Source: Alphaproteobacteria bacterium (GTDB lineage: Bacteria > Pseudomonadota > Alphaproteobacteria > Rhizobiales > Hyphomicrobiaceae). From it: DNA of 64,000 bases. Both the position numbers and the translations under genes were made by a program. The first letter of the stretch is position 1. Each line of letters opens with the position of its first letter. Location: assembly GCA_018819265.1 (NCBI GenBank), contig JAHJQI010000047.1, positions 1-64,000 on the forward strand, read 5' to 3'. Under the pieces are notes generated by a model that worked only from the letters and a program-made list of their open reading frames with translations, was not told where the DNA came from and searched no databases. Shown one piece after another: positions 53,883 to 63,062 of this stretch.

Positions 53883-54911
53883 TCAGGACCGGCGGCTAAT
53901 TTCGCTGAACGCCACGAGACGCCGCTGCTGGCTGTCCCACAGCTTCAGCTTAACGTATTTGAAGCTTTGCATCAGCCTCACCCGGCGCACGTCGGCAAGT
54001 TCGGGATGATCCTTCAACACCTGCGGCAGTCGATAAAAAGGAATACGCGCGTAGAGATGATGGACGTGGTGGATACCGATATTCGCCGTCACCCATGCCA
54101 GCACGCCAGGCAGATCATAGAACGAGCTGCCGTACAGCGCCGCTTCTTCATGCGACCAGTCCTGGCTTTCTGCCCAGTATGTCTCTTCGAACTGATGCTG
54201 GATATAGAAAAGCCAGACACCGATCATCGCAGCCAATATCACGATCGGCGCATGGACCAGGAAGAACTCGCCGGCACCGACAAACCAGACCATCAGCAGG
54301 ATCAGGCCGGCGATGCCGAAGTTGGTTCCCATGGCGCTGACCCAGGGCCGCCATCCGCCATCCATCTGGCCGAACGGCAGGCGCTGCTGCAGAATGAAGA
54401 CATAGGCCGGCCCGACGACGAACATGATCAGCGGATGCCGGTAGAACCGGTAGACAAGCCGACCCCACCAGGGCCGCGCCAGATATTCGTCGACCGTCAG
54501 CGTGTTGATGTCGCCGATGCCGCGATGCTCGAGATTTCCCGAATGGGCATGGTGGATCGCATGGCTGCGCTTCCACACGTCATAGGGAGTGCAAGTGAGT
54601 ATTCCGAGTGCCCGCCCGACCCAGTCGTTGGTCAGCCGCTTCTTGAAGAAAGCGCCATGACCGCAGTCGTGCTGGATAAGAAACAGCCGGACAAGAAAAG
54701 CGGCGGCAGGAACGATGAACAGAAGTGCCAGCCAGTAGCTGACCGCCAATGACAGGTAGGCAGCGACCCACAACGCCGCGAACGGCACCGCCGTCAGCAC
54801 GATTTCAAGAATGCTTCGTGCCGGATCGGGATGCCGATACCGCTGCGCCACTTCCAGCCAACTGCGTGAACTAGCCGTCCCCGGCACCGCCGGTACGTGC
54901 GGATGATCCAT
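53883..54911 (-). CDS. Membrane fatty acid desaturase
   Basis: 342 residues with four to six hydrophobic segments. All three His boxes of the diiron site are present: HDCGHGAFF, HAIHHAHSGN and HHVHHLYARIPFYRLP, plus a central FYIQHQFEETYWA region typical of the omega-6/delta-12 acyl-lipid group. It introduces a double bond into membrane acyl chains. Monocistronic and divergent from the dehydratase gene. Confidence 0.9.
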   Translation of the reverse strand: MDHPHVPAVPGTASSRSWLEVAQRYRHPDPARSILEIVLTAVPFAALWVAAYLSLAVSYWLALLFIVPAAAFLVRLFLIQHDCGHGAFFKKRLTNDWVGRALGILTCTPYDVWKRSHAIHHAHSGNLEHRGIGDINTLTVDEYLARPWWGRLVYRFYRHPLIMFVVGPAYVFILQQRLPFGQMDGGWRPWVSAMGTNFGIAGLILLMVWFVGAGEFFLVHAPIVILAAMIGVWLFYIQHQFEETYWAESQDWSHEEAALYGSSFYDLPGVLAWVTANIGIHHVHHLYARIPFYRLPQVLKDHPELADVRRVRLMQSFKYVKLKLWDSQQRRLVAFSEISRRS

Positions 54912-55318
54912 CTGCGAAACCCTTGAGAGCTCCCCCCACGACAGAACCGTCCCCCGCGATTCTGCCTTTATTCCCGGAGACCTTTACAGCACCCCGGCCA
55001 TTTCGCAAGCACTGAGCATTTTGCGATGCGGCAACTGTGGGCAAAAGTCGCGACACACCGGTACCGGACGATTTCCCGGCCGAATGCAGCAAGTGCTCGA
55101 GCGTTGCCCCGCCTGAGCCTGTCGCGAAGCTGGCCCCACCGTTATCACAACCTGATGAAACCCGAATACGAGTATGCAGATGTTCTTCCCCGCGCCAAAT
55201 CCGTCACGTCGGCGCGACGCCACGCCCTGACGACTTGTCAAATCGATTCGACCGGTCAATCTGGCCTGACGTTCGCCTCGGCAACGCAGCTGTCGCAATT
55301 CAACGGGATCGAGCAAAG
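54912..55318. promoter_or_regulatory. Divergent intergenic region desaturase / threonine dehydratase
   Basis: 407 bases between divergent genes. It presumably carries both promoters. An open plus frame runs through it (from 55037) but has no protein character. I see no strong dyad or hairpin. Confidence 0.45.
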
Positions 55319-56335
55319 ATGTCAGACACTCAGCACGTCGCCATCACCATCGCCGACATCGAGGCCGCCGCCGATCTGCTGGCCGGCGTCGCCGTGCGCA
55401 CGCCGCTGGTCGAGAGCCCGGCGCTCAATATGCGCACCGGCGGGCGCATTCTCATCAAGGCCGAAACTCTGCAACGCACCGGCTCGTTCAAGTTCCGTGG
55501 CGCCTATAACAAGATCTCGAGCCTCGCCCCCGACACCCGGGCCAACGGCATCCTCGCCTGGTCATCGGGTAATCACGCCCAGGGCGTCGCCGCCGCCGCA
55601 CGTCTTCTTGCGTCCCCGGCGGTGATCGTCATGCCGAGAGATGCCCCCGCGACGAAGATCGACAACACCCGCGCGCTTGGCGCCGAAGTCGTGCTCTACG
55701 ACCGCTACACCGAAAGACGCGAGGACATCGGCGCCCGCCTTGCGCAAGAGCGCGGCCTTGCCATCGTGCGTCCCTATGACGATCCCCACATCATCGCCGG
55801 TCAAGGCACCGTCGGCCTGGAGATCGACGAGCAATGCCAGCGCATCGGCGCCGAGGCCGACGTGCTGCTGGTCAACTGCAGTGGCGGCGGCCTTGCCGCA
55901 GGCTGCGCCACGGCCATCGCGGCGCGCAGCCCCGCAACCGCGATCTACAGCGTCGAGCCGGAGCATTACGACGACATGGCCCGCTCGCTCGATTCCGGCG
56001 ATTACGAAACCAATGCCCCCGGTGCGCCGCCTTCCATCTGCGACGCGCTGATGGCCCAAACACCCGGCACGATCACTTTCCCGATCGCGCGCGAACTCCT
56101 CTCAGGTGGCCTCAGCGTCACCGACGCCGAGGTCCGCCGAGCCGTCCGCTTCGCCTTCGAAACGCTCAAGCTGGTCGTCGAACCGGGGGGAGCTGCTTCT
56201 CTCGCCGCCGTGTTGAGCGGCCGCATCGAGACACGCGGCAAGACGATTTGCCTGATTCTGTCAGGGGGCAACGTCGCGCCTGAACTTTTCGCCGAAATCA
56301 TCACGACGCGAGCCGCGACGGAAGAGCCGGGATGA
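55319..56335 (+). CDS. Threonine/serine dehydratase, short form
   Basis: 338 residues from ATG 55319. PLP-dependent fold II enzyme: ETLQRTGSFKFRGAYNKI with the PLP Lys, AWSSGNHAQGVAAAARLL, VNCSGGGLAAGCATAIA as the phosphate-binding glycine loop, ICLILSGGNV at the end. It deaminates threonine (or serine) to 2-oxobutyrate. The C-terminal ACT regulatory domains of biosynthetic IlvA are absent, so it is TdcB- or serine-racemase-like rather than feedback-controlled IlvA. ilvD lies nearby but on the opposite strand. Confidence 0.88.
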   Translation: MSDTQHVAITIADIEAAADLLAGVAVRTPLVESPALNMRTGGRILIKAETLQRTGSFKFRGAYNKISSLAPDTRANGILAWSSGNHAQGVAAAARLLASPAVIVMPRDAPATKIDNTRALGAEVVLYDRYTERREDIGARLAQERGLAIVRPYDDPHIIAGQGTVGLEIDEQCQRIGAEADVLLVNCSGGGLAAGCATAIAARSPATAIYSVEPEHYDDMARSLDSGDYETNAPGAPPSICDALMAQTPGTITFPIARELLSGGLSVTDAEVRRAVRFAFETLKLVVEPGGAASLAAVLSGRIETRGKTICLILSGGNVAPELFAEIITTRAATEEPG

Positions 56336-56414
56336 ATGCCTGCCGATCGAAATCAGGCTCTGCGGCACGAATCCTGCCGAAAAGAAACAGAGGAGTAACG
56401 CTGACGAACAGGCG

Positions 56415-57494
56415 CTACTGCCGCGCTCCGACCGGGCGCATTGATCCGCCGCCAACCGCACCGCCTCGAACGAAGCCCATCGCCGGATTCGCTGGCAGAG
56501 CTTCGACCGACATCGCCGGTTTGCTTATCGGGCCCGTTGCCCCCTCGACTGCGGGTTCGGCAACCAGCGGCAGCTCACCCGAGCGCATCGGAACCGTCCG
56601 TCCATCCGCGCAGGTGCGGTGTACACCCAGATCGAACCCGCCGAGACCGCCAAGGCCAAGACGCCCCGGCAGCGGCGGCTTGCGGCCGTAGCGCACATCC
56701 CAATCGGCAACCATGCCGGTGGCCTGTTCGCGCACGCCCTGCGGAGCCCCGCAATAAATGTTCTGGTAGATATCGTCGATCCACACCTGCTCGGCGGCCG
56801 GAGCATTCTTGACCGCAACCGAGATCAGCGTCAGCGCCCGCACCGGATCCTTCGGCATGAACTTGCCGCGCCAGTAGAGATCGGCAAGGAAGGCCTGCGC
56901 GCCCGCATGCCCGTTCTCGGCCAGCACCGCCAGCCAGTGCCGCCCGCGCGCGACGTCGGTCGGCACGCCTTCGCCGTTCAGCTGCATCTTCGAGAGTTCG
57001 AATTGCGCGTCTTCGTCGTTGAAGAACACCGCTGCGTGATGCAGGTACTCGGCGGCGAGCTCCGGGTTCGGCCGCAACCGCAGTTCCGGCAGCCCCTCGC
57101 GCACATATTTGGCCAGCGCCGTCAGGGATCGCGCCACGTAGGGGCCGCGCGCATCGTGGTCTGGATCGACATCGGCGTGCTCGTTGACGATCCGCTGATA
57201 GACCATATAGGCCTTGCCGTGATCGGTATAGGCCGAGTTGCTGTCGGCATAGAGTACCGCCAGATAATACGATCCAAGGAACAGGTTTTCCCCGGCGGCG
57301 AACTCCAGCGCTGGGATCGCGATCTCATGATAGCCGCCGTTATAGGCGCTGATCCCCTGGCGCAGCGCATCCTCTGCCGAGGTGAATCGCGGTGCCGCCG
57401 AAGCCGGGCCGGACACTGCGGCAATCAACAGGCCGCACGCCAGCACAACGCCGCACCAAGCCCGCCGGGCCTTGCCCAAATCAGATGTCCGCAT
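56415..57494 (-). CDS. Exported Sel1-repeat protein, ExoR-like
   Basis: 359 residues. Signal peptide to about residue 34 (VSGPASAAP). Sel1-like repeats follow: [123 protein letters not shown]. The repeat layout and phrases such as LRPNPELA match ExoR as I remember it, the periplasmic inhibitor of the ChvG sensor in rhizobia. An ~85-residue Gly/Pro-rich tail is extra. The ATG lies 14 bases inside the ilvD 3' end (GAGGTG 8 bases upstream), so the two are coupled. Confidence 0.7.
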   Translation of the reverse strand: MRTSDLGKARRAWCGVVLACGLLIAAVSGPASAAPRFTSAEDALRQGISAYNGGYHEIAIPALEFAAGENLFLGSYYLAVLYADSNSAYTDHGKAYMVYQRIVNEHADVDPDHDARGPYVARSLTALAKYVREGLPELRLRPNPELAAEYLHHAAVFFNDEDAQFELSKMQLNGEGVPTDVARGRHWLAVLAENGHAGAQAFLADLYWRGKFMPKDPVRALTLISVAVKNAPAAEQVWIDDIYQNIYCGAPQGVREQATGMVADWDVRYGRKPPLPGRLGLGGLGGFDLGVHRTCADGRTVPMRSGELPLVAEPAVEGATGPISKPAMSVEALPANPAMGFVRGGAVGGGSMRPVGARQ

Positions 57495-59205
57495 AGCAGA
57501 TCACCTCCGCCTTTCCGCCGGCATGAGTCACAGCACCCTTGTTCGCCGGTCCGACCTGCTCGGCATACTTGCGCAGCACGCCGCTCTGATAGGGATTGTC
57601 GGGCACCTTCCACTCTTGGCGGCGGCGTTCCAGTTCGCCGGCATCGACTTCGATATCGAGCGTTCCCGCTTCCGCGTCGATTGCGATCATGTCGCCGTCG
57701 CGCACCAGCGCGATCGGCCCGCCGACGGCCGCCTCGGGACCCACGTGACCGATGCAGAAACCTCGCGTCGCACCCGAGAACCGGCCATCGGTGATCAGCG
57801 CCATCTTGTCGCCCGCGCCCTGGCCGTAGAGCGCCGCCGTCGTCGACAGCATTTCGCGCATGCCCGGGCCGCCCTTGGGGCCTTCGTAGCGGATGACGAT
57901 AACCTCGCCTTCCTTGTAGGCACGCTCCTCGACGGCCTGGAACGCATCTTCTTCGCAATCGAAGCAGCGGGCCGGACCGCGGAATTTCAGCTTGGTCATG
58001 CCGGCGACCTTGACGATCGCTCCCTCAGGAGCGAGCGAACCGCGCAGTCCCACGACACCGCCGGTCGGCGTGATCGGATTGGAAACCGGATAGACCACCT
58101 TCTGATCGGTATTGAATTCGACGCTGGCGAGGTTTTCGGCCATCGTCTTGCCGCTCACCGTCATGCAGTCGCCGTTGAGGAAGCCGCCGTCGAGCAGCGC
58201 CCGCAGGATCTGCGGCACACCGCCGATATCGTAAACGTCTTTTGCGATGTAGTTGCCGCCCGGCTTGAGGTCGGCGATGTAGGGCGTGCGCTTGAAGATC
58301 TCGGCGACGTCGAACAGGTCGAACTCGAGACCCATCTCGTGCGCCATCGCCGGCAAATGCAGCGCCGCGTTGGTCGAACCACCGGTCGCCGCAACGATCG
58401 TCGCCGCGTTCTCGAAGGCTTCGCGGGTACAGATGTCGCGCGGGCGGATATTGTCGGCGATGAGCCGCATGACCGCTTTCCCGCTCTCCACCCCGTAATG
58501 GTCGCGGCTTTCGTAGGGCGCCGGAGCGCCGGCCGAACCCGGCAGCGCCAAGCCGATGGCTTCCGAAACGCAGGCCATGGTGTTTGCAGTGAACTGTCCA
58601 CCGCAGGATCCAGCGGAGGGACAGGCGACGCATTCGAGTGCGTGCAGTTCTTCTGCCGTCATGCGGCCCGCGGAGTGCATGCCGACGCCTTCGAAGACGT
58701 CCTGCACGGTGACGTCCTTACCCTTGTAGGTGCCCGGCAGGATGGAGCCGCCATACATGAACACGCTCGGCACGTTGAGACGCAGCATCGCCATCATGAT
58801 GCCCGGCAGCGACTTGTCGCAGCCTGCCAGGCCGACCATGGCGTCGTAGCAGTGACCGCGCATCGTCACTTCGATCGAATCGGCGATGACCTCACGGGAG
58901 ACCAGCGACGATTTCATGCCCTGGTGGCCCATGGCGATGCCGTCGGTGACGGTGATGGTGCAGAATTCCCGCGGCGTCCCGCCGCCTTCGTCGACGCCGG
59001 CCTTGGCCGATTGCGCTTGCCGCATCAAGGCGATGTTGCAGGGGGCCGCCTCGTTCCAGCAGCTGACCACGCCGACGAATGGCCGGTTGATCTGCTCTTC
59101 GGTCAGCCCCATCGCGTAATAGTAGGATCGGTGCGGAGCCCGGCTCGGCCCCATCGTCACGTGACGGCTTGGCAGCTTCGATTTGTCGAACGGCTTGGCG
59201 CTCAT
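57481..59205 (-). CDS. ilvD: Dihydroxy-acid dehydratase
   Basis: 574 residues. It converts dihydroxy acids to 2-keto acids in valine, leucine and isoleucine synthesis. Family marks: [64 protein letters not shown] with the Fe-S Cys residues, [16 protein letters not shown], and [21 protein letters not shown]. Start ATG 59205. The ExoR-like gene overlaps its last 14 bases. Confidence 0.97.
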   Translation of the reverse strand: MSAKPFDKSKLPSRHVTMGPSRAPHRSYYYAMGLTEEQINRPFVGVVSCWNEAAPCNIALMRQAQSAKAGVDEGGGTPREFCTITVTDGIAMGHQGMKSSLVSREVIADSIEVTMRGHCYDAMVGLAGCDKSLPGIMMAMLRLNVPSVFMYGGSILPGTYKGKDVTVQDVFEGVGMHSAGRMTAEELHALECVACPSAGSCGGQFTANTMACVSEAIGLALPGSAGAPAPYESRDHYGVESGKAVMRLIADNIRPRDICTREAFENAATIVAATGGSTNAALHLPAMAHEMGLEFDLFDVAEIFKRTPYIADLKPGGNYIAKDVYDIGGVPQILRALLDGGFLNGDCMTVSGKTMAENLASVEFNTDQKVVYPVSNPITPTGGVVGLRGSLAPEGAIVKVAGMTKLKFRGPARCFDCEEDAFQAVEERAYKEGEVIVIRYEGPKGGPGMREMLSTTAALYGQGAGDKMALITDGRFSGATRGFCIGHVGPEAAVGGPIALVRDGDMIAIDAEAGTLDIEVDAGELERRRQEWKVPDNPYQSGVLRKYAEQVGPANKGAVTHAGGKAEVICYADI

Positions 59206-59754
59206 AATCCGCTAAATTCCTTCCCGCTTCGATCCCGCTTCAACCTGCTGCATGAGAGCAAAGTCGCGCCGTAACGCTTTCAAGAGCGCTGCGCCGCTTG
59301 CAAGAGACCGGTAATGTATTGAGACGCTGTCGCAACCAACCGTTGGCACGGTCATGAAGGGTGTACGATTCGTCTCCGTGATCCATCCCAACGATGGTCC
59401 GCGTTTGTGGCCCAAAGGTGGCGCACCCGCCCATCGGCGTGGCTGCAAGGCAACAGCTGCGGACAGTCTTAATCGCGTTCGCCAGGCTCAAGACCGAGCG
59501 CTGGATTTGTTGTGGTCAGGTAAAACCGATTACCTGACCCGGCGAACGATCATGTAGGATGCGAGTAAGGCTGACGAACGACTGAGACGAGGCCAAACCG
59601 GCACCAGTGCGAGGCAAAATAGTGGCGCCGCAATTCGCAACCGGGTCGGCTTTAAATTTCGGACGGCGGGCGGTCGGCCGGATTAGATTCCGTCACCGAG
59701 TTGGTTTACACGCCGCATGATGCCGACCCGAGTCCGATTTGCCGGGGGATCTCC
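59206..59754. other. Long intergenic region between ilvD and the DUF898 gene
   Basis: 549 bases between divergent genes, with no credible gene. It contains the 26-bp dyad at 59514-59539. An ilvD leader with attenuator-like structure was looked for on the minus strand and not seen. Confidence 0.5.
59514..59539. promoter_or_regulatory. Perfect 26-bp inverted repeat (operator candidate)
   Basis: GGTCAGGTAA (59514-59523) and TTACCTGACC (59530-59539) are exact inverse complements with a 6-base spacer. No T-run follows, so this is more likely a binding site for a dimeric repressor (GntR- or TetR-like) than a terminator. It lies 216 bases upstream of the DUF898 gene and 309 bases from the ilvD start. 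Confidence 0.7.
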
Positions 59755-61032
59755 ATGGATACGCAGACGACCGGACCGACAAGCAGCCCGCCCGCGCCAG
59801 GTATCCGCCTGGACCTCTCCTGGTTACCCCCGATCGGCATGATCGGCCTGTCGGTGGCCAACTTCGTCTACCGCTTGCTGACGCTTGGAATCTACGATTT
59901 CTGGGCGCGCACCGAGGTCCGCAAGCGGCTGTGGTCGGCGATCCGGCTCGACGGCGAGCCCCTCGTCTACACCGGCACCGGCAAGGAACTCTTCCTCGGC
60001 TTCCTCATCGTCTTTGGCGTCGTGCTGTTGCCGATCCTTTTCGTTTCGGTCGCGGTCGTGCTCATCTTCAGCCCCAACTCGCCTGCGGTCACCGTTCTCA
60101 ACGTGCTTATCTATCTCGCCATCATCTTTCTTTTTGGCCTTGGCATGTACCGCGCCCAGCGCTACCGCCTGCTGCGCACGTCCTGGCGAGGAATTCGCGG
60201 CAGCCTCGAAGGCAGATCGTTGCCATACGCCACCACCTATTTTCTGACGATGCTTCTCATTCCCGTGACGCTTGGCTGGATCATCCCGTGGCGCACGACG
60301 AAATTACAGGCGATGATCACCAACGATGCCAGATTCGGCAGCGAACCGTTCGCATTCCGAGGCACGTCAGGCCCGCTCTACGCTCCGTTCGCCCTACTGT
60401 GGTTCGGCGTAATAGCATTGTCATTTCTTGCGTCGCTCATCAGCGTTGTCGCCGGGTCGTTGGCGGCTCACCTGATGGGCGAGGAAAATCTAGGTTCGGC
60501 AGCGCGTGCGCAGGTGTTATATCTTGGCCTCATCGCCGGATTCGGACTTGCCTATCTCCTCTATCTCTTCATGAGCGCCTGGTATCGGGCCCGCACCATC
60601 AATCACTTCGCCGATTGCACGTATATCGATAATGCCCGCTTCAATGGACGCTTGACGGGAGCCGGCCTGCTGTGGATCGACCTGACGAATCTCGCCATTC
60701 TCGCGGCGGGTACACTCATCGTAATCGCGCTTGCAGCGGTTATCGGCGTCCTGTTTGTCACGATCGCCGGCACGATCGCCCCGGAAAGCACTTTGACAAC
60801 CGAAGAGTTCACCGCCTACGCCGCCACCATCGCAGCTCCGCTGTTGGTTTTTATTGCCGTCCTCTCCTTCACCCTCCTCCTTCCCGTCACCCAGGCGCGC
60901 TCGATGGGCTACCTCATCAACAACCTCTCCCTTGATGGCACACTCGACGTCGACAAGATAAGACAGAGCTCCGCCGATCCGATGGCGACCGGCGAGGGCT
61001 TGGCACAGGCGTTCGATGTCGATGCATTCTGA
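59755..61032 (+). CDS. DUF898 (YjgN family) membrane protein
   Basis: 425 residues from ATG 59755, with GGGGGA 5 bases upstream. Several membrane helices in two similar halves, each ending with the family phrase type NFVYRLLTLGIYDFWARTEVRKRLWSAI and a repeated W-x-x-T-x-x motif (IIPWRTTKLQAMITNDARFG, MSAWYRARTINHFADCTYIDNARF). DUF898 proteins are of unknown function. The stop overlaps the M48 gene start by 17 bases, an association common in proteobacteria. Confidence 0.85.
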   Translation: MDTQTTGPTSSPPAPGIRLDLSWLPPIGMIGLSVANFVYRLLTLGIYDFWARTEVRKRLWSAIRLDGEPLVYTGTGKELFLGFLIVFGVVLLPILFVSVAVVLIFSPNSPAVTVLNVLIYLAIIFLFGLGMYRAQRYRLLRTSWRGIRGSLEGRSLPYATTYFLTMLLIPVTLGWIIPWRTTKLQAMITNDARFGSEPFAFRGTSGPLYAPFALLWFGVIALSFLASLISVVAGSLAAHLMGEENLGSAARAQVLYLGLIAGFGLAYLLYLFMSAWYRARTINHFADCTYIDNARFNGRLTGAGLLWIDLTNLAILAAGTLIVIALAAVIGVLFVTIAGTIAPESTLTTEEFTAYAATIAAPLLVFIAVLSFTLLLPVTQARSMGYLINNLSLDGTLDVDKIRQSSADPMATGEGLAQAFDVDAF

Positions 61033-62170
61033 TCTCTTCCACCAGCGCTTCGAAGCACGCTTCTCCGATGGCCGCACCGCCCGCTCGCGCGAGGTTACGG
61101 TGGAGCTTAACGAGCGCGGCATCGCTATCCTGCATCAGCCAGACGAACCGCTGATCTGGCCCTATGGCGCACTGGCGACCGCCGAACCGCTGACCGACCA
61201 CGCCATCGACGCCCTCGTCACCTATTCCTATCAGCCCGGCGCCACCCTGTTCGTGCAGGGACCTCGTTTTGCCCGCGCTCTCGCCAAACTCGCCCCGCAA
61301 CTGACCGCTTCGGCCGAGCGCTGGCGCAGCGCCAGCCCCTGGCTTTGGGGCGCGGCTGCCACCATTGCGCTTGGCTGCATCGTCTGGCTTGCCGAACTGT
61401 CCCCGGCCCGCACCATCGCCGCCCTGCTTCCCGACAAGGCCCGCGCCGCGATGGGCCGTCAGGCCGTCGCCTCGATGAGCGAGGGCCGCGCGTTTTGCGA
61501 CGATACCACCGGGACTAAGGCGCTCGGCAAGCTCACCCAGCGATTGGCCACCGCCACGCAAATCGACCGGCCGTTCAAGGTCGTCGTCATCGACTGGGGC
61601 CTCGTCAATGCCTTTGCCACGCCGGGCGAAAACGTCGTCCTCACCCGCGGACTTCTCGAAGCAGCCGAAGGACCAGATGAAATCGCCGGCGTGCTCGCTC
61701 ACGAGATGGGCCACGGCATCGAACTGCATCCAGAGACCGGCCTCGTCCGCGCCATGGGGCTGGCCGCGGCGACCGAACTCCTGATGGGCGGCAGCGGCGG
61801 CGCGCTCGGCAACATCGGCATCGTCCTGCTGCAGCTCTCCTACTCGCGCGAGGCCGAGGGACAGGCCGACGACCACGCCATTTCGATCCTTCGCGCGGCC
61901 AGGGTTTCATCGAGAGGCTTCGCCCAGTTTTTCGAGCGCATGAGCAAGCGCGACGGCACACCCGGCGGCAGCCTTGGCAAGGGCGGTCTCGGTGGCATGC
62001 TTTCGAGCCATCCCGAAACCGGCGAGCGCCTCGCAAAAGTCCACGCGGCCGGCGGCTACGATGCAACTCCCGCCCTTACCAAGGCCGATTGGACGGCGTT
62101 GCAAGGCATCTGCGCCAGCACCTCGCCGGACGATCGACAATCGGGGCCCGCAGCCGACAAGCCACAATGA
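61016..62170 (+). CDS. M48 family metallopeptidase, membrane-anchored
   Basis: 384 residues. An N-terminal ~100-residue domain (FEARFSDGRTARSREVTVELNERGIAI) is followed by a membrane segment (about 108-126) and the M48 catalytic domain: VVVIDWGLVNAFATPGENVVLTRGLLEAA, the zinc site H229-E-M-G-H233, and the third ligand in LSYSREAEGQADDHAISIL. Likely periplasmic membrane quality control (BepA/HtpX class). ATG 61016 lies inside the DUF898 3' end, so translation is coupled; ATG 61022 is an alternative. Confidence 0.9.
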   Translation: MSMHSDLFHQRFEARFSDGRTARSREVTVELNERGIAILHQPDEPLIWPYGALATAEPLTDHAIDALVTYSYQPGATLFVQGPRFARALAKLAPQLTASAERWRSASPWLWGAAATIALGCIVWLAELSPARTIAALLPDKARAAMGRQAVASMSEGRAFCDDTTGTKALGKLTQRLATATQIDRPFKVVVIDWGLVNAFATPGENVVLTRGLLEAAEGPDEIAGVLAHEMGHGIELHPETGLVRAMGLAAATELLMGGSGGALGNIGIVLLQLSYSREAEGQADDHAISILRAARVSSRGFAQFFERMSKRDGTPGGSLGKGGLGGMLSSHPETGERLAKVHAAGGYDATPALTKADWTALQGICASTSPDDRQSGPAADKPQ

Positions 62171-62261
62171 GGCCGCGACCCTTTAACAAAATGGAACAGT
62201 TTTCACGCCGGCAAGGTTGCATTGACCGCGACCGGCCCCATTTCCCCCCTTCCGGAGCGGT

Positions 62262-62969
62262 ATGACTCAACGTCCGATCGATGCGTGGCCGGCTAGCGAA
62301 ATGGGAAAGTTGCTGATGCGGCGAATTGCTTTAGTGATCTGCGCAGGCTTCCTTTGCGCACCGGTCTATCTCGGCTGGCCGTTCCATACCGCATGGTCGA
62401 TCAAGGAAGCCGTCGAGGCCGGTGACAGCGGCTATCTCGCCCGACACGTCGAGTGGACCCCGGTCAAGGTGACGCTGAAGGAATCGATGTCCCGGATGGT
62501 GCTCGGTCCTCAAGAAGCGTCGCTCGAAGACAAGCAACAACGCCAGGGCCTGTGGGCGAACTTCAAGGCCTACTACGGCCGCACCATGGTCGACACCCTC
62601 GTCGAGCGTTACGCCAACCCCACCGGCCTGCCGACACTGTTCAGCTATGGGCGCACCGTCCGCCGCGACCTTCTCGGCACAACCGACCCCGACGACGGCC
62701 AGCCGCTGCATGTCCGCATCGCCAACGCCTGGCAGCGCATCGACCGCGCCGCCTTCATCACGCCGACCCGATTCGAAATCGAAATGCGCGACAAGTTCGA
62801 GCCGACTCGCGTTTATGCCGGCGTGCTGGAATTGAAGGACTGGCGCTGGATGGTGACCGAACTGCGCGTGCGCCAACACCAGCCCGATACGCCGACGGGT
62901 CAGCCCATTGCCCCGCCTCAGCCCGAAACGACCGACTTGCGCTTCAGCTCCCGAATCGCAACGCGCTGA
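62262..62969 (+). CDS. DUF2939 domain protein
   Basis: 235 residues. A signal-anchor-like segment (MRRIALVICAGFLCAPVYLGWPFHTAW) leads into the DUF2939 pattern AWSIKEAVEAGDSGYLARHVEWTPVKVTLKESM, and later LELKDWRWMVTELRV. C-terminal tail is Pro/Gln-rich. The ATG 62262 follows GGAG closely; ATG at residue 14 or 19 is possible. It follows the M48 gene by 91 bases on the same strand. Function unknown. Confidence 0.78.
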   Translation: MTQRPIDAWPASEMGKLLMRRIALVICAGFLCAPVYLGWPFHTAWSIKEAVEAGDSGYLARHVEWTPVKVTLKESMSRMVLGPQEASLEDKQQRQGLWANFKAYYGRTMVDTLVERYANPTGLPTLFSYGRTVRRDLLGTTDPDDGQPLHVRIANAWQRIDRAAFITPTRFEIEMRDKFEPTRVYAGVLELKDWRWMVTELRVRQHQPDTPTGQPIAPPQPETTDLRFSSRIATR

Positions 62970-63062
62970 ACGGCTTCCCTGCCCCGTTGGTTCGTTGCCG
63001 GAAGACTTCGCCCGCCCTGAATATCGTGCTACCGACTCCGTGATGCCCAGGAGCGGGAAACC

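Noticed and set aside
57382..59274. A 630-residue open frame antisense to ilvD
   Set aside because: Composition is that of a shadow (Asp/His/Arg/Ala-rich, no motifs), it exactly covers a highly conserved gene, and it has no ribosome-binding site. Such long antisense frames are usual at this GC content; the same holds at 3101-4525 (hemN), 10314-11822 (co-polymerase) and 27021-28559 (transpeptidase).
59206..59480. Leader peptide attenuator upstream of ilvD
   Set aside because: No short frame with runs of Ile, Val or Leu codons and no alternative hairpins were found on the minus strand.
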